From NCBI GenBank assembly GCA_014377155.1, contig JACMQD010000323.1:1-27765 (forward strand): a stretch of 27,765 nucleotides of DNA, in the 5' to 3' direction. A program made the position numbers and the translations under genes. The stretch comes from Herminiimonas sp. Its GTDB lineage: Bacteria > Pseudomonadota > Gammaproteobacteria > Burkholderiales > Burkholderiaceae. This document shows, one piece after another, positions 18,592 through 26,900 of the stretch (positions within the stretch are counted from its first letter, which is position 1; every line of letters starts with the position of its first letter). Below the pieces are notes generated by a model. That model did no database searches. It had not been told where the DNA came from and was given only the letters and a program-made list of their open reading frames with translations.

Positions 18592-19762
18592 GCTTACGCT
18601 GGCGATGGTTGCCGGCGAAACTTCCGGAGACCTGCTGGCGAGTCGGATGCTGTCGGGCTTGCGACCCTTGTTGCCGCACGCGCGGATGCACGGGATTGGG
18701 GGCGCACGCATGGCGGAATACGGCTTCGTCAGTGACTGGCCAATGGAAAAACTGTCGGTACGCGGTCTATTCGAAGTGCTGGCGCATTACCGTGAAATCA
18801 AACGTATTCAGGTCGCGCTGCGAGACCGCCTGCTCGATGAAAAACCGGCGGTTTTCATTGGCATCGATGCGCCGGACTTCAATCTCGGTCTGGAAGTCCA
18901 GTTAAAAAACGCCGGCATACCAACCATGCACTTTATTAGCCCCTCGATTTGGGCCTGGCGCGCGGGCCGTATCAATAAAATTGCCCGAGCCGCATCGCAT
19001 ATGCTGGTAATTTTTCCGTTCGAAGAAGCGATTTACAAAAAAGCCGGCATCCCTGCCACTTATGTCGGCCATCCACTGGCGCAGGTTATTCCAATGCAGC
19101 CCGACGTGGCGGGCGCGCGCTGTAAACTGGGACTGCCGGCAAACGACCCGGTGGTTGCCATCCTTCCCGGCAGCCGTTTGTCAGAGCTGAAGTACAACAG
19201 CGTTGCATTCGTCAAAGCTGCGGCAATCCTGGCGCAGCGCGATCGAACCATTCGGTTCGTCGCGCCCATGGCGGGTCTGGAACAGCGTCGCTACTTTGCC
19301 GAACTGATTGCACAGGCCGGATTGCAACAGGTGCCGGTCGACGTCGTCGACGAACAGTCGCACGTCGTCCTCGCGGCTGCCGATGCGGTGCTCGTTGCGT
19401 CGGGCACGGCATCGCTGGAGGTGGCCCTGTTCAAGAAACCGATGGTGATCGCCTACAAGATGATGGCGGCGTCGTGGCATGTGCTGAAACACATGGGTTA
19501 CCAACCCTGGATCGGCTTGCCCAACATTCTGGCCGGTGAATTTCTGGTGCCAGAACTGTTGCAGGATGCGGCAACGCCCGACGCCCTGGCCGAGGCATTA
19601 TGGCTGCAGTTGCAGGACACGCCGCATCGTGCGAGTCTGCAGGCGCGCTTCACCGACATGCATCATGCGTTGCTGCGCGATACCGCTGCCGAAAGTGCCC
19701 AAGCGGTCCTGAACTTGATCGAGCGCGCGCAACCGGCCAGCCAACGGGTACATTCTCATTGA
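18575..19762 (+). CDS. lpxB: Lipid-A-disaccharide synthase
   Basis: 395 aa from the chosen GTG. LpxB joins UDP-2,3-diacylglucosamine and lipid X into the lipid A disaccharide at the inner-membrane surface (GT19 family). Features are [18 protein letters not shown] near the N-terminus, [37 protein letters not shown], the [13 protein letters not shown] glycosyltransferase segment, [21 protein letters not shown] and [16 protein letters not shown]. The start is the least certain part. GTG 18575 (reading [16 protein letters not shown]) overlaps lpxA by 17 bases and fits the family. ATG 18605 would cut off the first beta strand, and ATG 18524 adds 17 residues in the lpxA overlap. Confidence 0.95.
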   Translation: MASSAELTLAMVAGETSGDLLASRMLSGLRPLLPHARMHGIGGARMAEYGFVSDWPMEKLSVRGLFEVLAHYREIKRIQVALRDRLLDEKPAVFIGIDAPDFNLGLEVQLKNAGIPTMHFISPSIWAWRAGRINKIARAASHMLVIFPFEEAIYKKAGIPATYVGHPLAQVIPMQPDVAGARCKLGLPANDPVVAILPGSRLSELKYNSVAFVKAAAILAQRDRTIRFVAPMAGLEQRRYFAELIAQAGLQQVPVDVVDEQSHVVLAAADAVLVASGTASLEVALFKKPMVIAYKMMAASWHVLKHMGYQPWIGLPNILAGEFLVPELLQDAATPDALAEALWLQLQDTPHRASLQARFTDMHHALLRDTAAESAQAVLNLIERAQPASQRVHSH

Positions 19763-19779
19763 AAACAAAAACCATCAGC

Positions 19780-20385
19780 ATGGCGCTGTTCGATTACTCC
19801 GCTTATGCGCACGAGTTGATTTGCGGCGTCGATGAGGCCGGCCGGGGACCGTTGGCTGGTCCCGTGTTCGCTGCCGCCGTCATCTTGAACCCGGCGCGTC
19901 CGATCGAGGGTTTGCGCGACTCCAAGAAGTTGACGCCGGGGCGTCGTGAAGGGCTGGCAATCGAAATCCGACAACACGCGTTTGCCTGGTCCATCGCCCA
20001 ATGCTCGGAAGAAGAAATCGACACCCTCAATATCCTGCAGGCCAGCATGCTGGCCATGCGGCGCGCGGTCGAAGGACTGAGCATGCAACCAACGCTGGCG
20101 CTGATCGACGGTAACCGCTGTCCGGTCATGGGTGTTCGGTCGGAGGCAATCGTCAAGGGCGACGACAAGGTACAGTCTATCTCGGCCGCCTCGATCCTGG
20201 CCAAGACAGCGCGCGACGGCGCCCTGATGCATTTGCATCTGCAATATCCTGCCTATGGCTTCGACCAGCACAAGGGCTACCCGACGGCGCTGCACCTTGA
20301 ACGCTTGCAAGCGCATGGCGTCTCTCCCGTTCATCGCAAATCCTACGCACCGGTGCGGGCATTGCTCGATGCCTTGCGCTCCTGA
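19780..20385 (+). CDS. rnhB: Ribonuclease HII
   Basis: 201 aa, the usual size. RNase HII nicks DNA 5' of single ribonucleotides and degrades RNA in RNA-DNA hybrids. The [13 protein letters not shown] motif (17-29) supplies Asp18 and Glu19; the third acidic residue is Asp110 (ALIDGN), and the fourth is probably Asp128 in [18 protein letters not shown] and [17 protein letters not shown] are strongly conserved. ATG 19780 is preferred; a TTG at 19759 overlapping the lpxB stop is possible. The Shine-Dalgarno is poor at either. rnhB follows lpxB in many proteobacteria. Confidence 0.96.
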   Translation: MALFDYSAYAHELICGVDEAGRGPLAGPVFAAAVILNPARPIEGLRDSKKLTPGRREGLAIEIRQHAFAWSIAQCSEEEIDTLNILQASMLAMRRAVEGLSMQPTLALIDGNRCPVMGVRSEAIVKGDDKVQSISAASILAKTARDGALMHLHLQYPAYGFDQHKGYPTALHLERLQAHGVSPVHRKSYAPVRALLDALRS

Positions 20386-20394
20386 TTTTCACCC

Positions 20395-21192
20395 ATGCGC
20401 ATCAAACCAATTTCCTCCCGCGACAATCCTTTGTATAAAGAATTGAAGCAACTCGCCACCAGCTCGCAAGCGCGCCGACGCTCTGGACGTACGCTGCTCG
20501 ACGGCGTCCACCTTTGCCAGGCTTACCTGCAGCATCGGGGAGCGCCGCCACTCTGCGTCGTCAGCGAAACGGCATCGGCAAACGCAGAAGTATCGGCGGT
20601 CCTGGCACACTGCGAAGCCGGTACGACGCAGTGCATCATCCTGCCCGATGGGCTGTTCCACGGTTTGAGCCAGGTCGAAAACGGCATCGACCTGCTATTC
20701 GTGGTCGAGACGCCGCATATCGCCGCGCCAGCGTCGATGACCGGTTCGGCGGTGTTACTCGACAATGTGCAGGACCCGGGCAACCTGGGTTCAATTTTGC
20801 GCAGCGCGGCGGCGGCCGGCATCGGTGCGGTGTTCTGTAGTCCGGGCACGGCCTTCAGCTGGTCGCCGAAAGTGCTGCGCGCCGGCATGGGTGCGCACTT
20901 CATCTTGCAAATATTTGAAAATGTGGATCTTGCGGAATTGATTCGCCGATCGGATGTGCCGACGCTGGCGACTAGCTCGCATGCGCAACAGCGCGTCTAT
21001 GACGTCGACCTGCGCGGCAATATCGGCTGGCTGTTCGGCCATGAGGGGCAGGGCGTGTCGGCAGAATTACTGGCCCTTGCGACACAGCAGATTGCTATTC
21101 CGCATCTGGGCGCGGTGGAGTCGCTCAACGTCGCCGCTTGCTCAGCCGTCTGCTTTTTCGAACAGGTCCGGCAAAAGTTGTCTGGCGCCTGA
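20395..21192 (+). CDS. SpoU/TrmH-family RNA 2'-O-methyltransferase (RlmB-like)
   Basis: 265 aa. The C-terminal two thirds is a SPOUT (knotted) methyltransferase that uses S-adenosylmethionine to methylate a ribose 2'-OH in rRNA or tRNA. Motif 1 is DNVQDPGNLGSILRSAAAAG, with Asn130 and Arg136; motif 2 is FGHEGQG (214-220); motif 3 is IPHLGAVESLNVAACSAV (about 235-252). Residues 1-105 form an N-terminal substrate-binding domain starting with ISSRDNPLYKELKQLATS, as in the YsgA/RlmB-like branch. The exact target base cannot be given. It starts 9 bases after rnhB and is the last gene of the rightward block, converging on the next gene with only 6 bases between stop codons. Confidence 0.88.
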   Translation: MRIKPISSRDNPLYKELKQLATSSQARRRSGRTLLDGVHLCQAYLQHRGAPPLCVVSETASANAEVSAVLAHCEAGTTQCIILPDGLFHGLSQVENGIDLLFVVETPHIAAPASMTGSAVLLDNVQDPGNLGSILRSAAAAGIGAVFCSPGTAFSWSPKVLRAGMGAHFILQIFENVDLAELIRRSDVPTLATSSHAQQRVYDVDLRGNIGWLFGHEGQGVSAELLALATQQIAIPHLGAVESLNVAACSAVCFFEQVRQKLSGA

Positions 21193-21198
21193 CTTGCT

Positions 21199-21534
21199 TT
21201 ACCGCCCGCAGGGTCGATAGAGCAAGCCCGGCCGGATGCAACGGTGCTCCGGCTGCAGGTCATCGAGTGCTTGGGGACGAATGTAATCGAACTGGTATTG
21301 CTCGCCATTAAACACAGCAAATCGGTAGATCGGTGCATCCATGTAGCTGCCGATGACGTCGAACACGCGTTCGGGCATATCGTACCTAAGCCCGACGGCA
21401 GCCATGTTCTGGTTAGTGGCAAACACGCCGATCGATTCGATTTCGGTCTCGATCTGGTTTAGACGATTGCGCAAGGTCCAGAAGAAAAAGACCAGACCCA
21501 CCCACAGCAGTAGTTCTATCATCATCATCTCCAT
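21199..21534 (-). CDS. Hypothetical membrane-anchored protein
   Basis: 111 aa. The family is not recognised. A single hydrophobic segment (about residues 5-20, IELLLWVGLVFFFWTL) is followed by a basic stretch and a short helix with coiled-coil character (NRLNQIETEIESIGVFA), which predicts an N-terminally anchored cytoplasmic protein. The soluble part contains MPERVFDVIGSYMDAPIYRF and YQFDYIRP, with a fairly high share of Tyr and acidic residues. GGGAGG lies 4 bases before the ATG at 21534; ATG codons at 21528, 21525 and 21522 could also serve. It is downstream of ppsR on the same strand but 123 bases away, with its own possible -10 (TATAAA, minus, 21567-21562). Well-formed start signals support a real gene. 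Confidence 0.65.
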   Translation of the reverse strand: MEMMMIELLLWVGLVFFFWTLRNRLNQIETEIESIGVFATNQNMAAVGLRYDMPERVFDVIGSYMDAPIYRFAVFNGEQYQFDYIRPQALDDLQPEHRCIRPGLLYRPCGR

Positions 21535-21555
21535 GCAGCCTCCCGCTTTTGTCCC

Positions 21556-21589
21556 TACCTATTTATAAGCAATTTAAAAAGAATAGGTA
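21556..21589. repeat. Inverted repeat in the ppsR / 111-aa-gene gap, over a candidate promoter
   Basis: TACCTATT (21556-21563) is the exact reverse complement of AATAGGTA (21582-21589), with an AT-rich 18-base spacer. On the minus strand the spacer and left arm contain TATAAA (21567-21562), a good -10 for the 111-aa gene whose ATG is at 21534; the -35 region (TTACCT) is poor. The arms therefore flank and touch a probable promoter, as an operator would. A regulator cannot be named. Confidence 0.45.
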
Positions 21590-21657
21590 AGAACAAATTT
21601 GCGCGTTAACACGACTATGGGACGGTATCGATGAAAGTAAATCCTGATCGATTTCTG

Positions 21658-22506
21658 CTAATAGGGGTTTCTATCGGACTTGATCTCCTGCAAAACCGTT
21701 GCCGCTATTTCTTCGATCGACTTTACCGTAGACGACATCCAGCGTATGCCTTCGCGGCGCATCATTTTCTCGGCTTCGTTAATTTCATAACGGCAGTTCT
21801 CGAGCGCAGCATACTTGCTGCCCGGGCGACGCTCGTTGCGCACTTCGCACAAGCGGTCCGCCGCGATGGACAAACCGAAAATCTTGCTCTTGTACGGCAC
21901 CAGACCACTCGGCAATTTTTCGCGCTCGAAATCCTCGGGAATCAACGGATAGTTGGCGGCCTTAATGCCATACTGCATGGCGAGGTATAAACTCGTCGGC
22001 GTTTTTCCGGAGCGGGACACGCCGACCAGAATGACGTCTGCATTCGACAGATTCTTGTTCGATTGGCCGTCATCGTGGGCGAGGGAATAATTGATTGCTT
22101 CGATGCGATTCTTGTACTCCTCGGAATCGGCGATGTTGTGACTGCGCCCGATGGTATGGGTCGATTTCACGCCCAGTTCAAGTTCGAGGGGCTCGACGAA
22201 TGTATGAATCAGGTCCATGTGCATGCCATTCGACTGCCGCACGACAGTAGACAGATCAGCCTTGACCAGGGTCGAGAAGACGATCGGCCGATGGCCGTCG
22301 AGCTTGCCCGAGTCATTGATCTTGCGCACAGCTTCATGCGCCTTCTCCAGCGTGTCGATGAACGGCATGCGAATCTGCTTGAAACGCAGCTCGAACTGGG
22401 TCAGTACCGAATGGCCGAATGTTTCCGCCGTGATACCGGTTCCGTCCGATACGAAAAAAACCGTGCGGGCGGGGGTCGCCAAAATCGAAGGAGTAGTATC
22501 GGCCAT
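21658..22506 (-). CDS. ppsR: PEP synthase regulatory protein (ADP-dependent kinase / Pi-dependent phosphorylase)
   Basis: 282 aa, family DUF299/Kinase-PPPase. In Escherichia coli this protein inactivates PEP synthase by ADP-dependent phosphorylation of a threonine next to the catalytic histidine, and reactivates it by phosphorolysis. A P-loop GVSRSGKT at residues 162-169 is the kinase nucleotide site. The N-terminus has [16 protein letters not shown], the centre has [21 protein letters not shown], and the C-terminus has [20 protein letters not shown]. The target enzyme gene ppsA is divergent and 195 bases away, with Thr434 and His436 present, which strongly supports the pairing. The name ydiA is also used. 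Confidence 0.95.
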   Translation of the reverse strand: MADTTPSILATPARTVFFVSDGTGITAETFGHSVLTQFELRFKQIRMPFIDTLEKAHEAVRKINDSGKLDGHRPIVFSTLVKADLSTVVRQSNGMHMDLIHTFVEPLELELGVKSTHTIGRSHNIADSEEYKNRIEAINYSLAHDDGQSNKNLSNADVILVGVSRSGKTPTSLYLAMQYGIKAANYPLIPEDFEREKLPSGLVPYKSKIFGLSIAADRLCEVRNERRPGSKYAALENCRYEINEAEKMMRREGIRWMSSTVKSIEEIAATVLQEIKSDRNPY

Positions 22507-22537
22507 GGTATGTTTCGTAAATGAATCGTGAAATTGC

Positions 22538-22589
22538 GCAACAGGATAGTGTTAAAAAGGCAGTTCTGTTCGAACCAATGTCCTGTTGC
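22538..22589. promoter_or_regulatory. 9-bp inverted repeat in the ppsR-ppsA divergent control region
   Basis: GCAACAGGA (22538-22546) is the exact reverse complement of TCCTGTTGC (22581-22589), with a 34-base spacer that also holds the palindrome GTTCGAAC (22568-22575). Each outward-facing arm reads TCCTGTTGC, so each carries TTGC as a possible -35. For ppsA, TTGCAA (22586-22591) is followed at 18 bases by AATTAT (22610-22615). For ppsR the matching TTGCGC has only a poor -10. Divergent promoters sharing a symmetrical site is a reasonable inference, not shown. Confidence 0.42.
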
Positions 22590-22701
22590 AAGCTGTAAAA
22601 TGACAAACAAATTATGCTGTACCGCGTCCCGAAGAATAACAAAAAGCAGTCGATTGCGAAGGCACAAGTGAAGATTTCTTATCATCAAACTAGAGGTTGT
22701 T

Positions 22702-25128
22702 ATGTCCGATGCAGTATTAACAGGGGTGACCCCGGGGGCCACTTACGTCGCGGCCTTTGAACAGCTCCGCATGACCGATGTCGAATCGGTCGGCGGCAAA
22801 AATGCTTCTCTTGGAGAAATGATCAGCCAATTGGCTGATGCCGGTGTGCGCGTGCCGGGTGGATTTGCCACGACAGCCCAGGCATTCCGCGATTTTTTGA
22901 GCTTCAGCATCGATGGTGGCGCGCCGCTGGCCACGCGCATTGCTACTCGGCTCGAATCACTTGATATCGACGACGTCCGCGCACTGGCGCAAGCTGGCGC
23001 CGAAATTCGCCAGTGGATCGTCGACACCCCGTTTCAGCCACGGCTGGAGCAGGAAATCGGCGCATTCTACAAAAAGCTCGTGGCCGATTCCTCCAGCGAA
23101 ATGTCCTTTGCAGTGCGCTCGTCGGCCACTGCCGAAGATTTGCCTGATGCATCGTTCGCCGGCCAGCAAGAGACGTTTCTCAATGTCGTCGGCATCGAAA
23201 ACGTTCTCGATGCAATGAAGCATGTCTTCGCATCGTTGTACAACGATCGCGCCATTTCCTATCGTGTGCACAAGGGTTTTACGCATGCCGAAGTCGCTTT
23301 ATCGGCCGGCGTGCAGCGCATGGTGCGCTCGGACCTCGGCGCGGCGGGGGTGATGTTTACCCTCGACACGGAATCGGGCTTCAAGGATGTGGTTTTCATC
23401 ACGTCCAGCTATGGCCTGGGCGAGACTGTCGTGCAGGGCGCTGTCAATCCTGACGAATTCTATGTTCATAAGCCGATGCTGGAACAGGGCAAGTTGCCGA
23501 TCATTCGCCGCAACATCGGGTCCAAACTGATCAAGATGGAATTTACCGGCGAAGCGCGGGCCGGTCATTCAGTGCGTACGGTCGATGTGCCAATCGAATT
23601 GCGCAATCGTTATTCACTCAACGACGCCGAAATCGTCGAGCTGTCGCGCTATGCAGTCACGATTGAAAAGCATTATGGTCGTCCGATGGACATAGAATGG
23701 GGCAAGGATGGTCGCGACGGCAAGCTCTATATTCTCCAGGCACGTCCGGAAACCGTGAAGTCGCAGCAAAAAGCCACCGATGCCCAGCAACGCTACAAGC
23801 TGAAGGGCAGCGGTACAATCTTGACCTTCGGACGGGCGATTGGCCAAAAAATTGGTGCCGGCCGCGTCAGGGTAATCCATGATCCGTCCGAGATGGAACG
23901 TGTCCAGCCGGGCGATGTACTGGTCGCCGACATGACCGATCCCAACTGGGAACCGGTCATGAAGCGCGCTGCGGCGATCGTCACCAATCGTGGCGGCCGT
24001 ACCTGCCATGCCGCGATCATTGCACGCGAGCTCGGCGTACCGGCTATTGTCGGTTGTGGCGACGCAACCGACATCCTCAAGGACGGCACGCTGGTCACAG
24101 TCTCCTGCGCTGAAGGCGACGAAGGCAAAGTCTACGACGGTTTGCTCGAAACCGAAATTACGGAAGTGGCGCGCGGCGAATTGCCGGTACTGCCCCTGAA
24201 AATCATGATGAACGTCGGCAATCCTCAACTGGCCTTCGACTTCCAGTCGATTCCCAACGGCGGTGTCGGACTGGCACGTCTCGAATTTATTATCAATAAC
24301 AACATCGGCGTACATCCGAAGGCTATTCTCGAATATCCGAATATCGATGCCGACCTCAAGAAGGCAGTCGAATCGGTGGCCCGGGGCCATGCATCGCCGA
24401 AGGCATTTTATGTCGACAAGCTGGCCGAAGGCATCGCCACGATTGCCGCGGCATTCTGGCCCAAGCCTGTCATCGTGCGCCTGTCCGACTTCAAATCGAA
24501 CGAATACAAGAAGCTTATCGGCGGTTCACGCTATGAGCCCGATGAAGAAAATCCGATGCTCGGGTTCCGCGGCGCGGCACGTTATCTGGCGGCGGATTTT
24601 GCCGAGTCGTTCGAGATGGAATGCCTGGCCATGAAACGGGTGCGCAACGACATGGGCCTGACTAATGTGGAGATCATGGTGCCCTTCGTTCGCACACTGA
24701 AGCAAGCGGAAAAGGTCGTCAATCTGCTCGGCAAAAACGGCTTGAAGCGTGGCGAAAATGGCCTACGCCTGATCATGATGTGTGAAGTACCCTCGAACGC
24801 GATACTGGCAGAAGAATTCCTGGAATTCTTTGACGGATTCTCGATCGGCTCCAACGACCTGACGCAGCTGACGTTGGGACTGGACAGGGATTCGGGAATG
24901 GAATTGCTGGCAGCGGATTTCGACGAACGGGACCCGGCGGTCACTGCACTGATCGCACGCGCGATCTCGGCTTGCGTGGCAAAAGGCAAGTACATCGGTA
25001 TTTGTGGCCAGGGTCCGTCCGACCATCCCGATTTTGCGGAATGGTTGATGAAGCAGGGCATCGCATCGATCTCGTTGAATCCGGATTCGGTAATCGATAC
25101 CTGGCAAAAGCTGGCGGCGGTCAAATAG
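22702..25128 (+). CDS. ppsA: Phosphoenolpyruvate synthase
   Basis: 808 aa (Escherichia coli 792). It makes PEP from pyruvate and ATP, releasing AMP and phosphate, and is needed for growth on three-carbon acids. The N-terminal ATP-grasp domain (about 20-350) starts with [14 protein letters not shown] and contains [21 protein letters not shown]. The swivelling phosphohistidine domain holds [15 protein letters not shown], with catalytic His436 and the regulated Thr434. The C-terminal PEP/pyruvate barrel ends with [20 protein letters not shown] and [13 protein letters not shown] with catalytic Cys768. AGAGG (22692-22696) is a good ribosome binding site 5 bases before the ATG. Control by the divergent ppsR product is expected. 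Confidence 0.98.
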   Translation: MSDAVLTGVTPGATYVAAFEQLRMTDVESVGGKNASLGEMISQLADAGVRVPGGFATTAQAFRDFLSFSIDGGAPLATRIATRLESLDIDDVRALAQAGAEIRQWIVDTPFQPRLEQEIGAFYKKLVADSSSEMSFAVRSSATAEDLPDASFAGQQETFLNVVGIENVLDAMKHVFASLYNDRAISYRVHKGFTHAEVALSAGVQRMVRSDLGAAGVMFTLDTESGFKDVVFITSSYGLGETVVQGAVNPDEFYVHKPMLEQGKLPIIRRNIGSKLIKMEFTGEARAGHSVRTVDVPIELRNRYSLNDAEIVELSRYAVTIEKHYGRPMDIEWGKDGRDGKLYILQARPETVKSQQKATDAQQRYKLKGSGTILTFGRAIGQKIGAGRVRVIHDPSEMERVQPGDVLVADMTDPNWEPVMKRAAAIVTNRGGRTCHAAIIARELGVPAIVGCGDATDILKDGTLVTVSCAEGDEGKVYDGLLETEITEVARGELPVLPLKIMMNVGNPQLAFDFQSIPNGGVGLARLEFIINNNIGVHPKAILEYPNIDADLKKAVESVARGHASPKAFYVDKLAEGIATIAAAFWPKPVIVRLSDFKSNEYKKLIGGSRYEPDEENPMLGFRGAARYLAADFAESFEMECLAMKRVRNDMGLTNVEIMVPFVRTLKQAEKVVNLLGKNGLKRGENGLRLIMMCEVPSNAILAEEFLEFFDGFSIGSNDLTQLTLGLDRDSGMELLAADFDERDPAVTALIARAISACVAKGKYIGICGQGPSDHPDFAEWLMKQGIASISLNPDSVIDTWQKLAAVK

Positions 25129-25136
25129 TGCCAAAA

Positions 25137-25162
25137 CTGCGGTAGTTGGCTGACGACCGCAG
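25137..25162 (+). terminator. Possible weak terminator after ppsA
   Basis: CTGCGGT (25137-25143) pairs perfectly with ACCGCAG (25156-25162) around a 12-base loop, starting 9 bases after the ppsA stop codon. Only a poor T stretch follows about 15 bases later (AAATTTTC), so it may stabilise the mRNA 3' end instead of stopping transcription efficiently. Confidence 0.45.
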
Positions 25163-25233
25163 CAATAAACTGTTAAATTTTCAAGGCGGAATTTTTGGTA
25201 AACGCCTGTGCAATCAACGGTTTTTGAAGGAAT

Positions 25234-25419
25234 AGTGAAATAGTCAAATTAACACGATTTCACTTTTGTTGTTAATAGGAAACGGTGCATAGAAAAGCAT
25301 GTTCTTCAGGAAAATTTTGGATTAGACTTGGTTCACATTGAACCGGATAACAACGTCAAATAGCACTAACGCAAGTATTAAGCCCTCGCGCCCGAAAGGT
25401 TGCGGGGGCTTTTGTTTTT
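25234..25419 (+). ncRNA. Candidate small RNA or leader RNA ending in an intrinsic terminator
   Basis: Helix 1 is AGTGAAAT (25234-25241) with ATTTCACT (25257-25264). Helix 2 is ATTAACA (25248-25254) with TGTTAAT (25270-25276). Helix 2 begins inside the loop of helix 1 and ends downstream of it, so the two form either an H-type pseudoknot (loops of 6, 2 and 5 nt) or two alternative folds. A separate GGTTCA-CAT-TGAACC hairpin lies at 25330-25344 and the transcript would end at the terminator at 25380-25419. No known RNA family was recognised and no clear promoter was found; the 5' end is arbitrary. AT-rich helices of this size can arise by chance. Confidence 0.3.
25380..25419 (+). terminator. 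Strong intrinsic terminator upstream of nfeD
   Basis: AAGCCCTCGC (25380-25389) pairs with GCGGGGGCTT (25402-25411), 10 bp including one T-G wobble, around a 12-base loop. It is followed by a T-rich tail interrupted by one G (25410-25419). It lies about 250 bases beyond ppsA, so it ends either ppsA read-through or an unannotated transcript in the gap, and isolates the nfeD unit. Confidence 0.85.
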
Positions 25420-25461
25420 CAGGCAATGCTGCTAACGTTCTCCCAACGAAAAGGTGAGTCA

Positions 25462-25929
25462 ATGGAAAACTGGATGACCTGGTTTCTGATCGCGGGCGTG
25501 ATGGTGGTGCTGGAAATATTCACCGGCACGTTTTATCTGTTGATGGTTGCAGTCGGTTTCGCGGCGGGCGGACTCGCAGCGTTGGCCGGCATCGGATTAT
25601 CGAGCCAACTGATGATCGCCAGCGCCGTCGGCGTCGTCGCCACCGAGATGTTGCGCAGAAGTCGTCTCGGCACCCGCGACAGTGGCGACGCCGGGCGCGA
25701 CCGTAATGTCAACCTCGATATTGGCCAGACGGTGCGTATCGATCAATGGCAGCCATCGGGTGGTCGCCTTACTGCACGCGTGATGTATCGTGGCGCAATG
25801 TGGGACGTCGAACTTGAGCAGAACACGATGGCGCAAACCGACAATTACATCATCCGCGAAATGCGCGGCAGCCGCCTGATTGTGGCAGCCGAACCAACCG
25901 ACAACAAACCGCACAGGGAGAAAACATGA
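25462..25929 (+). CDS. NfeD family membrane protein (short form)
   Basis: 155 aa. Short NfeD proteins are inner-membrane partners of SPFH/stomatin proteins; this one lies directly before an SPFH gene and overlaps it by four bases (ATGA). Two to three hydrophobic segments fill residues 5-62 (WFLIAGVMVVLEIFTGTFYLLMVAVGF and following), and the C-terminal part (about 84-145) is the OB-fold domain with IGQTVRIDQWQPSGGRLTARVMYRGAMWDVE. The long NfeD serine protease domain is absent, as usual for this subclass. ATG 25462 (MENWMTWFLIAG) has a purine-rich AAGGTGA just upstream; an in-frame start 12 codons earlier would begin near the terminator tail. Confidence 0.88.
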   Translation: MENWMTWFLIAGVMVVLEIFTGTFYLLMVAVGFAAGGLAALAGIGLSSQLMIASAVGVVATEMLRRSRLGTRDSGDAGRDRNVNLDIGQTVRIDQWQPSGGRLTARVMYRGAMWDVELEQNTMAQTDNYIIREMRGSRLIVAAEPTDNKPHREKT

Positions 25930-26855
25930 TCGGACTTAACTTCGGCAGCGTTTCACTGATTATTTTAATTATCGGCGTGGTGCTGATAATTAAAACGATT
26001 CATGTCGTGCCACAACAGCATGCCTGGGTCGTCGAACGCGTCGGTAAGTATTACGCCACGCTCGGACCGGGCCTGCGCTTTGTGGTGCCTTTCATCGATC
26101 GCATCGCCTACAAGCATATCCTTAAAGAAATCCCGCTCGACGTGCCACCACAGGTCTGCATCACACGCGACAACACGCAGTTGCAGGTCGACGGTATCCT
26201 GTATTTTCAGGTGACGGACCCGATGCGGGCGTCCTACGGTTCTTCCAATTATCTTGCGGCGATCACGCAATTGGCGCAAACCACGCTGCGCTCGGTCATC
26301 GGCAAGATGGAGCTCGACAAAACCTTCGAGGAACGCGATCACATCAACACCGCAATCGTCAACGCCATCGACGAATCGGCGGCTAACTGGGGCGTCAAGG
26401 TATTGCGATATGAAATCAAGGACTTGACACCTCCCAAGGAAATTCTGCACGCGATGCAAGCGCAGATTACGGCAGAACGAGAAAAACGCGCGTTGATCGC
26501 GGCCTCTGAAGGCCGCAAGCAGGAACAGATCAATATTGCTACCGGCGAACGCGAAGCTTCGATTGCCAAATCCGAAGGTGAAATGCAAGCATCCATCAAC
26601 CGCGCCCAAGGACAAGCCGCTGCGATCATCGCGATTGCCGACGCCAGCGCCGAAGCCCTGCGCAAGACAGCCGCTGCCATCCGCGAGCCGGGTGGCGCCG
26701 ACGCGGTCAATTTGAAAGTTGCGGAACAATACGTTAGTGCGTTCGCGCAACTTGCACGCACTAATAATTCGATTATCGTGCCGGCCAACTTGAGTGATAT
26801 CAGTGGCCTGATTGCGAGTGCGATGCAGGTAGTGAAGTCGCAAACAAAGCTTTAA
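25926..26855 (+). CDS. SPFH/stomatin-like membrane protein (QmcA-like)
   Basis: 309 aa, like Escherichia coli QmcA (305). SPFH proteins form large oligomeric cages at the inner membrane and are linked to membrane microdomains and FtsH protease control. One N-terminal membrane segment (about 8-24, VSLIILIIGVVLIIKTI) is followed by the SPFH domain (about 26-190), with VVPQQHAWVVERVGKYYATLGPGL, PFIDRIAYKHILKEIPLDVPPQ, TRDNTQLQVDGILYFQVTD and LRSVIGKMELDKTFEERD. A charged coiled coil with EGRKQEQINIATGEREA and SEGEMQASINRAQGQA repeats follows (about 185-245), then VAEQYVSAFAQLARTNNSIIVPAN. It is coupled to nfeD by a four-base overlap. Confidence 0.94.
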   Translation: MIGLNFGSVSLIILIIGVVLIIKTIHVVPQQHAWVVERVGKYYATLGPGLRFVVPFIDRIAYKHILKEIPLDVPPQVCITRDNTQLQVDGILYFQVTDPMRASYGSSNYLAAITQLAQTTLRSVIGKMELDKTFEERDHINTAIVNAIDESAANWGVKVLRYEIKDLTPPKEILHAMQAQITAEREKRALIAASEGRKQEQINIATGEREASIAKSEGEMQASINRAQGQAAAIIAIADASAEALRKTAAAIREPGGADAVNLKVAEQYVSAFAQLARTNNSIIVPANLSDISGLIASAMQVVKSQTKL

Positions 26856-26900
26856 GCGGTTTAATTCGACGCGGTCGCCAATGTCACGAAAGGCATTGCC

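Larger units (their letters stand above)
25129..25461. other. AT-rich ppsA-nfeD intergenic region (333 bp), hairpin-rich
   Basis: No convincing protein gene was found. The region is visibly richer in A and T than its neighbours. In order it holds a hairpin just after ppsA (25137-25162), a weak AGGCG/CGCCT pairing (25184-25188 with 25203-25207), two interlocking helices (25234-25276), a tight GGTTCA/TGAACC hairpin (25330-25344) and a strong intrinsic terminator (25380-25419). The nfeD ribosome binding site follows. Confidence 0.8.

Noticed and set aside
25285..25341. 18-codon GTG frame with a nearby AGGA in the ppsA-nfeD gap
   Set aside because: It is short, has a non-ATG start and overlaps the RNA hairpin at 25330-25344. 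Nothing in the product looks like a known small protein; conservation would be needed.
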